Positions 17,837 to 26,132 are shown, numbered from the stretch's first letter. The stretch: 64,000 bases of DNA from Chitinophagaceae bacterium (GCA_947455605.1 CANGOX010000006.1:1-64000); one strand, 5' to 3'. Notes: generated by a model not told the origin, from the letters alone. Numbers and translations are program-made.

Positions 17837-19075
17837 CTATTTTTTAGAAAACCGCCTGGCTACCCCTTCAATCGTTAATCCCTGAACCAAAATACTGAAT
17901 ACTACACAAGTATACGTTGCAATGATCAGTATTTGACGGGTTTCAATATCGGGTAAGGAAAGTACCATTGCAATAGATAGCCCGCCTCTAAGCCCGCCCC
18001 ATACGATCAATTTGACTTCTTTGTTATTCATATCGGTAAATCCGGGAAGTAATAAAGAAGGGAGGTATACAATAATGAACCGGGATAATAAAACGATCAG
18101 AACCGAGAAAAGTCCGATTATCAGGTAAGTGGTTTTAAACTCTATCATTACCAGTACAAAAGCAATACTGATAAACAGAAGCGCATTCAGTATCACGTCT
18201 ACCAGCTCCCAGAATTTGTGAACATAGTCTGAGGAATGATCACTCATGGCTTTATCCTTTTTGTAATTGCCTACAAACAAGCCCATAATTACCATTGCTA
18301 ATGCACCGGATAAATGTAAATAGGTACAAATGGCATATCCCGACATTACAAATGCAATTGTAAGCAGCACCTCTGTTTCATAATTATCTATTGACCTGAG
18401 TAATTTATGCAGGAGAAAGCCCAGTGCCAAACCGAAAATAATACCGCCAAGAGCCTCCCTTAGAAAAAGGATACCAAAATGCGAGAAATCAATTTTATCA
18501 TTTCCGAGCTGCAGGGTTTCAAGGAGTGCAATAAAGACCACTACGCCAACCCCATCATTAAAAAGTGATTCGCCTACTATGGTGGATTCTATTTTTTTGG
18601 GTACGTTGGCTTTTGTTAAGATGCCTAAAACCGCTATCGGATCTGTAGGTGAGATGAGTGCACCAAATATGAGGCAATAAATAAAATTAACAGGCACGCT
18701 CACCAACTGGCATAAGCCATAAAACAGTCCTGCAATAATAATGGTTGAAAGAATCACACCGGCTCCGGCAAACAGGCTGATCGGTTTTAATTGACTACGG
18801 ATCTCTTTCCAGCTTGTATGAAACGATCCTGCAAAAAGTAAAAAACCCAGCATGATGTTCAGAATGATAGAGCTGATGTCTATACCGGTTATTAAATTTT
18901 TAATTTGCAGATAGTGGTGTGTGTCCCAGATCTTACTGCTGATTATGACAAGCGAAAGAAGTGTTGTTAAAAAAAACAACCCGATCACAAATGGCATTTT
19001 CAGAATCCGGTGATTGATATAGGCAAATGCAGCAGATAATGATAATAACAAGATCAATAATAGATAGGTATTCAA
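17837..19075 (-). CDS. Sodium/proton antiporter (CPA1, NhaP-like)
   Basis: This 412-residue protein has about twelve membrane segments and CPA1 features: FGALISPTDPIAVLGIL (the transport site region) and GESLFNDGVGVVVFIALLE, with the paired acidic and asparagine residues expected for cation exchange, and later GGLRGGLSIAMVLSLP. It should exchange sodium or potassium for protons at the inner membrane, for pH and ion control. No cytoplasmic regulatory tail is present, so it is a compact bacterial form. The start is TTG at 19075, just before a hydrophobic first helix. It follows the DUF2231 gene after a terminator and so is probably a separate unit. Confidence 0.92.
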   Translation of the reverse strand: MNTYLLLILLLSLSAAFAYINHRILKMPFVIGLFFLTTLLSLVIISSKIWDTHHYLQIKNLITGIDISSIILNIMLGFLLFAGSFHTSWKEIRSQLKPISLFAGAGVILSTIIIAGLFYGLCQLVSVPVNFIYCLIFGALISPTDPIAVLGILTKANVPKKIESTIVGESLFNDGVGVVVFIALLETLQLGNDKIDFSHFGILFLREALGGIIFGLALGFLLHKLLRSIDNYETEVLLTIAFVMSGYAICTYLHLSGALAMVIMGLFVGNYKKDKAMSDHSSDYVHKFWELVDVILNALLFISIAFVLVMIEFKTTYLIIGLFSVLIVLLSRFIIVYLPSLLLPGFTDMNNKEVKLIVWGGLRGGLSIAMVLSLPDIETRQILIIATYTCVVFSILVQGLTIEGVARRFSKK

Positions 19076-19189
19076 ATTACAGGTATTAAAAGGTCATCGG
19101 GTCTTATAAAGATATGCCGATTATTTCTTCTAAGCCTGTCACCCGATTACAATACCTGTTTAAAAACAACGGATTTTCTTAAAAAGTAT

Positions 19190-19230
19190 AACCGGCCGGC
19201 CCTTCATAAAAGATAGTGACCGGACCGGTT
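19190..19230 (-). terminator. Hairpin after DUF2231 gene
   Basis: AACCGGCCGG at 19190-19199 pairs with CCGGACCGGTT at 19220-19230 with one bulge. It lies about 30 bases after the DUF2231 stop on the minus strand and is followed there by an A/T-rich stretch, so it likely ends the rubrerythrin-DUF2231 transcript. Confidence 0.7.
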
Positions 19231-19259
19231 AACATTAAGCTTTATCATGCGGGTTCTGT

Positions 19260-19739
19260 TTAATCATCTTTATCCCTACCCGTGGTATTTTGAACAGCAC
19301 CGGTTCGGATCTCAGTGTGTCTTATCTGTCCGCCCAGATTACCGGTCTGTGCTACCAATGCAAAACTGATCAAAGAAACAACCATGGTTATTAGTGAAAA
19401 AGTATTTGCAAAAACCGATTTTTTATAGGTAAGGAATAGACTCACTAAAGAAAGAGCACCCAAAATGAGTAAACTGATCAATGCATACATCGCAAACTGT
19501 TCGTGTTGCTTCATGATCATTTCTGATACACCCGGTAAGTCTTCAACGGCTTCTTCAGCCCCTTCTCCGGTTAGATATGCAATACCCGCTCCGATAGCCG
19601 ATAGAACAAACAAAAGATAAGCGGCTATTTTAGTATGATCATTTTTAACCCATAATCCATAACCTAATACGAAAGCGCCTAATATTGATCCAAACACCGG
19701 CAGGTGGGTGATTAATAAATGCAAATGTACCTGGCTCAT
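19260..19739 (-). CDS. DUF2231-type four-helix membrane protein
   Basis: This 159-residue membrane protein has four hydrophobic segments. It resembles the protein at 22711-23178: both start with HLHxxxxHxP, both have IAY(L/V)TG after helix 2, HEQ(F/A)A before helix 3, and QTGNLGGQIRH or RTGYLGGQLVYKH after helix 4. These shared histidines could bind heme or a metal (inference); family function is not established. The gene follows the lipoprotein rubrerythrin by 11 bases and so is probably its operon partner. The N-terminal part matches what DUF2231 proteins usually look like, but the assignment is from pattern memory only. Confidence 0.75.
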   Translation of the reverse strand: MSQVHLHLLITHLPVFGSILGAFVLGYGLWVKNDHTKIAAYLLFVLSAIGAGIAYLTGEGAEEAVEDLPGVSEMIMKQHEQFAMYALISLLILGALSLVSLFLTYKKSVFANTFSLITMVVSLISFALVAQTGNLGGQIRHTEIRTGAVQNTTGRDKDD

Positions 19740-19750
19740 GTTTTTTTATT

Positions 19751-20545
19751 TTATAATGATAGAATAGTGATGAATTTTTCCCTCGGCGTCATAGAAATAC
19801 CACAACGGGCAGGTGCTTTTGTTTCATAGGTATTTCCGCAGGTAGGGCATACATAATAAACAGTAGGTAAGGTTTTTACAGCACCATTTTGTAAAGCTGC
19901 CATAGCAGTTTCGTACAATACTTTGTGTTTCTTTTCTGTTTTATAAGCATAGTTCAAGCTGATCAAAGCGATCTGATTTTCTGCTTCATTGGCGGTTTTT
20001 ATGAAATCGGGATACATGGTGTCAATTTCATAAGATTCACCTTTAATGGCATCTTCCAGGTTTTCTTTGGTTGATTTAACAGTGTAATCCGGCTTTACAG
20101 CAGGTACCGCTGCACCAGATTCCTGTAAAACGGCTTTGTGGTTATTGGCATGAATATTTTCGGAAGTAGAAGCTGCTTTAAAGAGTAGTGCAATCTGGTG
20201 ATAACCTTCCTGTTCTGCTTTTTTTGCATAATCGGCATATTTTGCACTGGCAGTGGTTTCGCCTTTAAAAGCGTTCTGCATATTTTCGATCGTTTTTATT
20301 TTAGGATCTGAAGATTTTGTCATGTTGCTTTGATTTTGATTTGATTTTTTTTCGTCTTTCTCGTCATTTTTTCCTTCGTTGCGTTCGTTTTCTCCGGTTT
20401 CACTCATTTCACCCGGTTTAGTGGAGTCTGCTGTTTTCAGTGTGGGTGATTTAAGACTTGCGTCAGATCCTGAATTTCCACATGCCGTTAGTAACATACC
20501 GGTAAACAGTAACAGCATAGAAGGGATCAGAAATAATTTTTTCAT
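19751..20545 (-). CDS. Lipoprotein rubrerythrin with altered rubredoxin site
   Basis: A lipoprotein signal peptide (LLLTAC) is followed by a charged, low-complexity linker (about 30-75), then a rubrerythrin diiron domain with the expected GE...ENIHANNH and GE...EKKHKVL ligand pairs (ExxH twice). The C-terminal part is rubredoxin-like: CPTCGNTYE, then APARCGISMTPREKF. The second knuckle should read CxxC; here it is CGIS, a Cys to Ser change that needs only one base (TGT to TCT). Rubrerythrins reduce hydrogen peroxide. A membrane-anchored form outside the cytoplasm is unusual. The gene pairs with the DUF2231 protein downstream and has a direct-repeat site upstream. Confidence 0.88.
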   Translation of the reverse strand: MKKLFLIPSMLLLFTGMLLTACGNSGSDASLKSPTLKTADSTKPGEMSETGENERNEGKNDEKDEKKSNQNQSNMTKSSDPKIKTIENMQNAFKGETTASAKYADYAKKAEQEGYHQIALLFKAASTSENIHANNHKAVLQESGAAVPAVKPDYTVKSTKENLEDAIKGESYEIDTMYPDFIKTANEAENQIALISLNYAYKTEKKHKVLYETAMAALQNGAVKTLPTVYYVCPTCGNTYETKAPARCGISMTPREKFITILSL

Positions 20546-20573
20546 GGTAATGTGGTTTGATGAATTGATTCCA

Positions 20574-20582
20574 CAAAGATTA
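20574..20582 (-). promoter_or_regulatory. Promoter-like element for rubrerythrin operon
   Basis: On the minus strand TAATCTTTG lies 29 bases before the ATG and resembles the TAnnTTTG consensus with one extra base. The G of TTTG is 41 bases from the start of the nearer CTTAAG of the repeat at 20615-20631. Confidence 0.5.
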
Positions 20583-20614
20583 CCCCTACACCCTAAGTGC
20601 AGGCTTTGTACTTT

Positions 20615-20631
20615 CTTAAGTTCGTCTTAAG
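20615..20631 (-). promoter_or_regulatory. CTTAAG direct repeat, candidate response-regulator site
   Basis: CTTAAG occurs twice with an 11-base period (CTTAAG-TTCGT-CTTAAG on the plus strand). It lies directly after the histidine kinase stop and upstream of the rubrerythrin gene. OmpR-family regulators typically bind two direct half-sites spaced 10-11 bases apart, upstream of the promoter. The same layout occurs at 23232-23248. Confidence 0.55.
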
Positions 20632-20632
20632 A

Positions 20633-22000
20633 TTATGCAGGAAACTGTAAGGAAAAAGTAGTTTTTCCGTGAACGCTTTGTACGGAAATAACAATACGTT
20701 GCAGGTCGGATAACTTTTTTACAATAGCTAATCCTAACCCACTACCCGGTATCTGTGTACTTCTGGATTCATCCGTTCGGTAAAACCGGTTAAACACCTG
20801 TGGGATCTGGTTTTCGGTAATGCCCGGACCTTCATTAATGATGGAGAAACAGTTGCTTGGTTTATCCCAGATACAAGTGATCCTGCAGCTGCCGGGACTG
20901 TATTTTATGGCATTGTCTATCAGGTTGTCAATGATGATTGGCAGAAAGAAAGGGTCGGCCATTACGATCGTATCTTTAGGGATAGTGCAATCAAAAGTCA
21001 GCTTCTTTTCAATAATTTGCTTCTCCCACTTTTCAGCAGAAACTGCTAAAATATCTGTAAGCAACACATTTTCTTTTTTTGCAGTGCCTGCCTCTAAACG
21101 GGCCAGTTGCAATAATTGATCTAAAAGAAGATGTAAACGGTCTGCCTGACCTATCACTTCTTTTATTTTTTCTTCATATTGTACAGGCTCTCTTTGTTTA
21201 CGCAATAACACTTCCAGATTGCCACGTATGGCAGATAAAGGTGTTCGTATTTCATGAGACGCATCTGCAGTAAATTGTTTTTGCTGTTGAACGCTGGTTT
21301 CTATGCGACCCAGTAATTCGTTGATCGTTTGGGTTAGCTGATAAAGTTCATCTTCATTCTCGGGTAAGGGCAAACGGTTATTGATATTTGAATCATTAAA
21401 ACCAGATGCGGCCTGTATTAAAGTATTTACCGGTGCAATGGCCCGTGATGCGGCAAGGTAAATCACCATATATAAGATTACCAGCAATACAGGGAAAGAA
21501 ATACAAAGTATTAACAACAGATTGTTTAATACGATATAGGATTCCTGTTGTGAAACACCAATCGTTAACTGTCCTATCACTTTTCCTCTGTCATTCCATA
21601 TAGGAAATTGACCCAGACGTAATCGTTGGTTTTCGATCATCTGGTTATAAAAATATCCGCTTTCATTGGATGGCTTAAATAAAAAATGGTTGGATTTCAG
21701 ATTGGCAGATTTAAAGATCATACTATCCTTATTATCTACTATCTGAATGAACGTTGGATTTACTTCTACCTTTTTATGTTCAGCTTCTTCCCATTCAGGT
21801 ATTTTATTGATGATTACACTATCTTCTTTCCAGGTAAGTGAATGATTGATCTCTTCTTTTTCCTGTACAATATCAACATCCAGGTGCTTATAGGATGTAT
21901 AAGACACAACCTCATAAATAACAACAAACACAATTGCAATGGTGATTGCCACTGCAGTTGTATTTATAAATGCAATTCTTTTTTTAAAACTAAATCTCAC
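20633..22000 (-). CDS. Sensor histidine kinase (HAMP, HisKA, HATPase)
   Basis: This 455-residue kinase has a first membrane helix (about 9-30), a periplasmic sensor region of about 140 residues, a second helix (about 170-190), a HAMP region (IAPVNTLIQAASGF), a HisKA block FTADASHEIRTPLSAIRGNLE carrying the phospho-accepting histidine, and ATPase motifs IIDNLIDNAIKYSP, INEGPGI and SGLGLAIVKKL. It senses an unknown signal outside the inner membrane and phosphorylates the regulator encoded just upstream. The start is GTG at 22000, five bases after the regulator stop. The periplasmic domain resembles none that I can name. Confidence 0.93.
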   Translation of the reverse strand: MRFSFKKRIAFINTTAVAITIAIVFVVIYEVVSYTSYKHLDVDIVQEKEEINHSLTWKEDSVIINKIPEWEEAEHKKVEVNPTFIQIVDNKDSMIFKSANLKSNHFLFKPSNESGYFYNQMIENQRLRLGQFPIWNDRGKVIGQLTIGVSQQESYIVLNNLLLILCISFPVLLVILYMVIYLAASRAIAPVNTLIQAASGFNDSNINNRLPLPENEDELYQLTQTINELLGRIETSVQQQKQFTADASHEIRTPLSAIRGNLEVLLRKQREPVQYEEKIKEVIGQADRLHLLLDQLLQLARLEAGTAKKENVLLTDILAVSAEKWEKQIIEKKLTFDCTIPKDTIVMADPFFLPIIIDNLIDNAIKYSPGSCRITCIWDKPSNCFSIINEGPGITENQIPQVFNRFYRTDESRSTQIPGSGLGLAIVKKLSDLQRIVISVQSVHGKTTFSLQFPA

Positions 22001-22005
22001 TATGT

Positions 22006-22677
22006 TTAGTCATTAATCCTGTAGCCAACTCCACGAATGGTTTGTATAAATGAGTCGTTACCGGGGTCATCTAATTTTTTCCTGATTGCGTTGATAAAAA
22101 CGTCAATCACCGATGTGTCTTTATCAAAATGAATATCCCATATCTTTTCAATTATGCGGGTTCTCCTGCAAACTTTTCCTTTGTTTCGCAACAGATATTC
22201 CAGTAAGGCAAATTCTTTTTGGGTAAGTTCTACTGTCTCGCCATTCTTAAAAACACTATGCACTTCTGTGTTCAGCAACACGCCGCCAGACTCAAAAACA
22301 GTTTGCTCTCCGGTTTTACTTCTCAGTAATACTTTAATACGTGCCAATAATTCTTCAAAAGCAAATGGCTTTTTCAGGTAATCATTTGCACCTGCCTCGA
22401 GGCCAAATACGGTATCGTCTACGGTATCTTTTGCAGTTAAAAAAATGATCGGAATTTCATTGTTGATTTTTCGGATATTTCTGCAGATCTCAATGCCGCT
22501 GATGCCGGGCAGCATCCAATCCAGTAATATCACATCATACTCAGTAAGATTATCTAATGCCAATTCAAGGCCAATCTTACCATTATAGGCTACATCTACA
22601 GCAAAGCCTTCCTCTTCCAGTCCCTGTTTAATAAAACCGGCAATTGCTGCTTCATCTTCTGCCAATAAGATCCTCAT
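22006..22677 (-). CDS. OmpR-family response regulator
   Basis: This 223-residue protein has a receiver domain (MRILLAEDEAAIAGF, phospho-acceptor in VILLDWMLPG, conserved lysine region FLTAKD and YLKKPF) followed by an OmpR/PhoB winged helix (VELTQKEFALLEYLLRNKGKV, IDVFINAIRKKLDD, IQTIRGVGYRIND). It binds DNA once phosphorylated by the kinase downstream. Candidate targets are the CTTAAG repeat sites at 20615 and 23232. It forms one operon with the DUF2231 gene upstream (33-base gap) and the kinase downstream. Confidence 0.95.
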   Translation of the reverse strand: MRILLAEDEAAIAGFIKQGLEEEGFAVDVAYNGKIGLELALDNLTEYDVILLDWMLPGISGIEICRNIRKINNEIPIIFLTAKDTVDDTVFGLEAGANDYLKKPFAFEELLARIKVLLRSKTGEQTVFESGGVLLNTEVHSVFKNGETVELTQKEFALLEYLLRNKGKVCRRTRIIEKIWDIHFDKDTSVIDVFINAIRKKLDDPGNDSFIQTIRGVGYRIND

Positions 22678-22710
22678 ACCTGTAAGTTAAACCAAAAAAA
22701 TGCGTTTGTT

Positions 22711-23178
22711 TTACTTTTCACTACTGCCCGAAAAATCGGGTAATGTTAATTCTACACCTGCCCCGTGTTTATATACCAATTGCCCGCCGAGGTATCCTGT
22801 TCTGGCAACCGATCCGATCACACCTGTAAATAATAATAGACAGAGAACATTTGTCCAGGTTCTTTTTACCTGAAAAAAGTAAATAGACACATATGTGATA
22901 GCGGTTGTTACGGTGAGCCATAATGTTAAAGTAGCTGCTTGCTCATGAAGCTGAATGGCTTTTGCCAGTTCTCCTTCCTCCATACCTTCACCAGCCGCAT
23001 TTCCTGTTACGTAGGCTATGATTGAGCCCAATGTTCCCAGTAATAATAAATAAAAGGCAGCCTGATGGAAAAAAAATCGGTTTCGAAATAAGGCAAGAAT
23101 TTCCGAGAGGAAACCGGCCATTAGTAAAGCAATGGGAAAATGAATCACCATTGCATGTAAATGCGAAGAAGAGAGCAT
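22711..23178 (-). CDS. DUF2231-type four-helix membrane protein
   Basis: This 155-residue protein has four hydrophobic segments and is a relative of the one at 19260-19739, sharing HLHxxxxHxP at the N-terminus, AYVTG, HEQAA and TGYLGGQLVYKHG. It is the first gene of the operon DUF2231-regulator-kinase, and the CTTAAG repeat at 23232 lies upstream. Being within a two-component operon, it may be the sensing partner or the output of the system (inference). The conserved histidines could hold heme or metal. No function is established for this family. Confidence 0.75.
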   Translation of the reverse strand: MLSSSHLHAMVIHFPIALLMAGFLSEILALFRNRFFFHQAAFYLLLLGTLGSIIAYVTGNAAGEGMEEGELAKAIQLHEQAATLTLWLTVTTAITYVSIYFFQVKRTWTNVLCLLLFTGVIGSVARTGYLGGQLVYKHGAGVELTLPDFSGSSEK

Positions 23179-23189
23179 GGATCTTTTTT

Positions 23190-23198
23190 GTAAAGTTG
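23190..23198 (-). promoter_or_regulatory. Promoter-like element for DUF2231-regulator operon
   Basis: On the minus strand CAACTTTAC lies 11 bases before the ATG of the DUF2231 gene. It is a weak TAnnTTTG-like match. Its position relative to the CTTAAG repeat is the same as at the rubrerythrin promoter (41 bases). Confidence 0.4.
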
Positions 23199-23231
23199 CT
23201 CCCGATAATATTTAGTAAAGGTTAGTAGATT

Positions 23232-23248
23232 CTTAAGATTGGCTTAAG
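23232..23248 (-). promoter_or_regulatory. CTTAAG direct repeat, candidate autoregulatory site
   Basis: CTTAAG-ATTGG-CTTAAG, 11-base period, upstream of the DUF2231-regulator-kinase operon. Both this site and the one at 20615 are preceded by TT on the plus strand and share a G four bases into the spacer. The site lies only 10 bases from the helicase stop, inside the short gap. Confidence 0.55.
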
Positions 23249-23258
23249 GGGTTACTGT

Positions 23259-25613
23259 TTATTCTACTATTCTGAGTTTCGCATAGTTGAGCATGATCTT
23301 TTTCTCTCCATTCAGCTTAAAATGGATGGTAGCTACCGGATTATGTGCTGATCCTTCCACTTTGGCAACGGTGCCAAAACCAAATTTCTGGTGCTCTACT
23401 TCTTGCCCGGCCTGCAACGATGAGGTATCACTTGCAACAAAGTCTGCAGCGGGCTTGTGTTCAACCACTTTAGCAGATGGCGGAGTGATGGGGAGGTATT
23501 CGGGTTTGGTGTTTCTTAACTCCGGTTTTTTAGAAGGGGGAGGACCATATCTTCTTTCTGCATTCGATGCGGCATTGCCGTTTCCAAAACCGGAATTGCG
23601 TTGAAAACCGCCACCCCAATCTGCACCAAGATTGCGTGCCCCGCCGCCGGCATAACTTTTATCAATATTGGCTTCCGGCATTTCTTCTATAAATCGGCTG
23701 GGCTCATTCTGTACCAGCTGCCCAAAGCGATAACGGGCGTTGGCATAGGTTAACCAAAGCCTTTGTTTGGCACGGGTAACGGCTACATAAAATAAGCGAC
23801 GTTCTTCTTCCAGTTCTTCGCGGGTATTAATACTCATGCCACTAGGGAAAAGCGTTTCTTCCAACCCACCCACAAATACACAACCAAACTCAAGCCCTTT
23901 GGCGGCGTGAATGGTCATAAGTTTTACCACATCGGTATTTTCTTTATCATCATCCGCATCCGTTAATAAGGTGATCTGTTGTAAGTATGACCCCAGCGTT
24001 TTATCGCCAAGTTCTCCGTCTTCATTACTTGGACTTTCTGTCCACTCCTTAATAGAGTTGAGTAACTCCTGCACGTTTTCATATCGAGCCAGCCCTTCTG
24101 TTGTTTTATCGGTAAAGAGTTCTTTCACCAGATTGGTGTGTTTACCTACCTGAACCGCAACATCATAAGCATTCTTATCCGTTAGCATACTTTGGAAATA
24201 ACGGATCATGGTTACAAAATTCTGTAAGGCTTCCAGTGTGCCTGCTTTAAAACCAAATTCCGCTGCTCTGGAGATCACTTCAAACATGGTAATGTTCTGT
24301 TCGTTGGCATAGATCACACATTTTTCCTGTGTGGTTTTGCCAATACCTCGTGCCGGATAATTAATGATCCTTTTTAAGGATTCCTCATCTCTTGGATTGA
24401 TGATGATCTTTAGGTAGGCAACCACATCTTTGACTTCTTTCCGGGTATAAAAACTTTGCCCGCCATATAACCGATAAGGGATTCCCATGCGCCGCAGACT
24501 TTCTTCAAAAGAACGGCTCTGGGCATTGGTACGGTAGAGAATAGCAAAATCGTGATTGTAATAGTGGTTGCGCAGTTTTTGTTCCTGAATCGTATCAGCT
24601 ACAAATTTTCCTTCATCATTATCTGTCATGGTACGCACCAGACAGATCTTCTCACCTTCGCTGTTCTCTGTCCAAAGATTTTTCGGGATCTGTCCTTTGT
24701 TATTTTTGATCACCGTATTGGCCACGTTCAGGATGCTTTGACTGCTTCGGTAATTCTGTTCCAGCTTTACTACTTTCACATCATCATAATCTTTCTGGAA
24801 CTGCAGGATATTTTCAATGGTAGCCCCGCGAAAACTGTAGATACTCTGTGCATCATCACCAACCACACAAATATTTTCATGCATGGCTGCCAACAGTTTG
24901 GTGATCTGGTACTGAACGGCATTGGTATCCTGGTACTCATCTATGAGTATGTATTTGAATTTACGCTGGTACTTGCTCAATACTTCCGGAATGGTTTGCA
25001 GGATCTCGTTCATTTTTAATAACAGATCATCAAAATCCATTGCGCCGTTTTTAAAACATCGGCTTACATAAGCAGCATAGATCTGGGCAATAGCCGGACG
25101 GTTAGAGCGCATGTCTTCCTGCTGAATGGCGTAATTGGTTGCATATTCTGCAGGATACACAAGATCGTTTTTTGCAGAAGAGATGCGGTTACCCACTACA
25201 CTGGGCTTGTATTGCTTATCATCTAGACCGAGTTCATTGATCACCGCTTTAATTACAGAGCGGCTGTCATCGGTATCGTAGATCGTAAAATTGGTAGGGT
25301 AGCCAATTTTCTGTGCTTCTGCCCGGAGAATCCTGGCAAATACACTGTGGAAAGTGCCGATATATAAATTTCTTGCTTCAGAATTACCCAATATTCTTTC
25401 GATCCGCTCTTTCATTTCAGCGGCTGCTTTATTGGTAAAAGTGAGAGCAAGAATATTAAAAGAATCTACACCATTGGCCATGAGATGGGCAATGCGGGTA
25501 GTGAGTACTTTGGTCTTTCCGCTTCCGGCCCCGGCAATGATCATTAGTGGGCCGTTCAAATGTGTTACCGCTTCTCTTTGCGGCTCGTTCAATCCTTCCA
25601 GGTACGCTTGCAT
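23259..25613 (-). CDS. pcrA: PcrA/UvrD-type superfamily 1 DNA helicase
   Basis: This 784-residue ATP-dependent 3'-5' helicase acts in DNA repair and replication-fork upkeep. It shows the SF1A motifs in order: Q-motif LNEPQREAV, Walker A AGAGSGKTKVL, AKDLVYP region, DEYQDTN (Walker B, motif II), GDDAQSIYSFRGA (motif III), YRSSQSIL (motif IV), VKLMTIHAAKGLEF (motif V) and VAVTRAKQRLWL (motif VI). After a glycine- and proline-rich linker (about 640-720), the C-terminal region HQKFGFGTVAKVEG resembles the Tudor-like end of PcrA that contacts RNA polymerase. Length is normal. It is followed by the DUF2231 operon after a short gap. Confidence 0.95.
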   Translation of the reverse strand: MQAYLEGLNEPQREAVTHLNGPLMIIAGAGSGKTKVLTTRIAHLMANGVDSFNILALTFTNKAAAEMKERIERILGNSEARNLYIGTFHSVFARILRAEAQKIGYPTNFTIYDTDDSRSVIKAVINELGLDDKQYKPSVVGNRISSAKNDLVYPAEYATNYAIQQEDMRSNRPAIAQIYAAYVSRCFKNGAMDFDDLLLKMNEILQTIPEVLSKYQRKFKYILIDEYQDTNAVQYQITKLLAAMHENICVVGDDAQSIYSFRGATIENILQFQKDYDDVKVVKLEQNYRSSQSILNVANTVIKNNKGQIPKNLWTENSEGEKICLVRTMTDNDEGKFVADTIQEQKLRNHYYNHDFAILYRTNAQSRSFEESLRRMGIPYRLYGGQSFYTRKEVKDVVAYLKIIINPRDEESLKRIINYPARGIGKTTQEKCVIYANEQNITMFEVISRAAEFGFKAGTLEALQNFVTMIRYFQSMLTDKNAYDVAVQVGKHTNLVKELFTDKTTEGLARYENVQELLNSIKEWTESPSNEDGELGDKTLGSYLQQITLLTDADDDKENTDVVKLMTIHAAKGLEFGCVFVGGLEETLFPSGMSINTREELEEERRLFYVAVTRAKQRLWLTYANARYRFGQLVQNEPSRFIEEMPEANIDKSYAGGGARNLGADWGGGFQRNSGFGNGNAASNAERRYGPPPSKKPELRNTKPEYLPITPPSAKVVEHKPAADFVASDTSSLQAGQEVEHQKFGFGTVAKVEGSAHNPVATIHFKLNGEKKIMLNYAKLRIVE

Positions 25614-25686
25614 GGGTGCAAGTTAAGGGATGAAGCTGAATGGGGAGATTGACGTGAATAAGTTACACCCTTAAAAAGTATAAACA

Positions 25687-25780
25687 CTCCGCGAAAAATC
25701 TCCGTTCTCTGCGCATCCGCGGTAAAAAGAACGCATTCACCGCGGAGGCACCGAGTGGCAGAGAAAACCGCAGAGAAGCG
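25687..25780. repeat. TCTGCGG word hairpin
   Basis: TCCGCGGT at 25716-25723 pairs with ACCGCGGA at 25739-25746, and the flanks continue with TCTCTGCG- and CAGAGA-type words on the two sides. It lies in the 863-base gap between the helicase gene and the L,D-transpeptidase, upstream of the helicase. Words of the same kind (CTCTGCGG) occur in the gap at 4505-4613. Confidence 0.55.
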
Positions 25781-25927
25781 TAAATATCTGGGCCGGTCTA
25801 AAAAAGCCTATACCTTCTTGATCAATGATGCCCGTGTACATAAACCCCTGGAATAAACTTCCCGCTTAGGGAAGCTGTAATTGCCGGAACCCGGCCGGAG
25901 AATCAGTTGCCCATTACAGGTCTTCCT

Positions 25928-26026
25928 CTAAAAACTTTCTTTTGAACCGGCTTGTCCATACCAGGTTTGTGAATTCATAAACAGAATCACCAAGACGAAC
26001 AGCAGGATGTTTTTTCGAATGAACAC
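25928..26026 (-). other. Possible signal-peptide ORF or gene remnant (32 aa)
   Basis: The GTG-started frame reads MFIRKNILLFVLVILFMNSQ and continues TWYGQAGSKESF before a stop. The basic start, hydrophobic core and GQ|AG cut-like site look like the signal peptide of a secreted Bacteroidota protein with almost nothing after it. It could be the stub of a decayed secreted-protein gene or chance. No promoter is clear upstream. The remaining gap between 25787 and 26089 shows nothing else I can support. Confidence 0.25.
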
Positions 26027-26089
26027 AAGTTAACACTATCTCTATACATCTGAAATGAGAAGGGTAACAGCGCACGTTTACTAAATGCG

Positions 26090-26128
26090 TAATTTATTAA
26101 TCTACTATTATGGTAGACTAATAAATTA
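26090..26128. promoter_or_regulatory. 16-bp inverted repeat upstream of tRNA-Cys promoter
   Basis: Arms at 26090-26105 and 26113-26128 match in 15 of 16 positions around a seven-base loop; the core is TCTAC-N7-GTAGA inside AT-rich flanks. It ends four bases before the TATCTTTG element at 26133, so a protein bound here would cover the upstream promoter region. Such a layout is typical of an operator, although a transcribed hairpin is also possible. Confidence 0.55.
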
Positions 26129-26132
26129 AACT

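Noticed and set aside
24552-25019. 155-aa ORF opposite the helicase gene
   Set aside because: Lies wholly within the helicase frame on the other strand and has the low-complexity look of a shadow.
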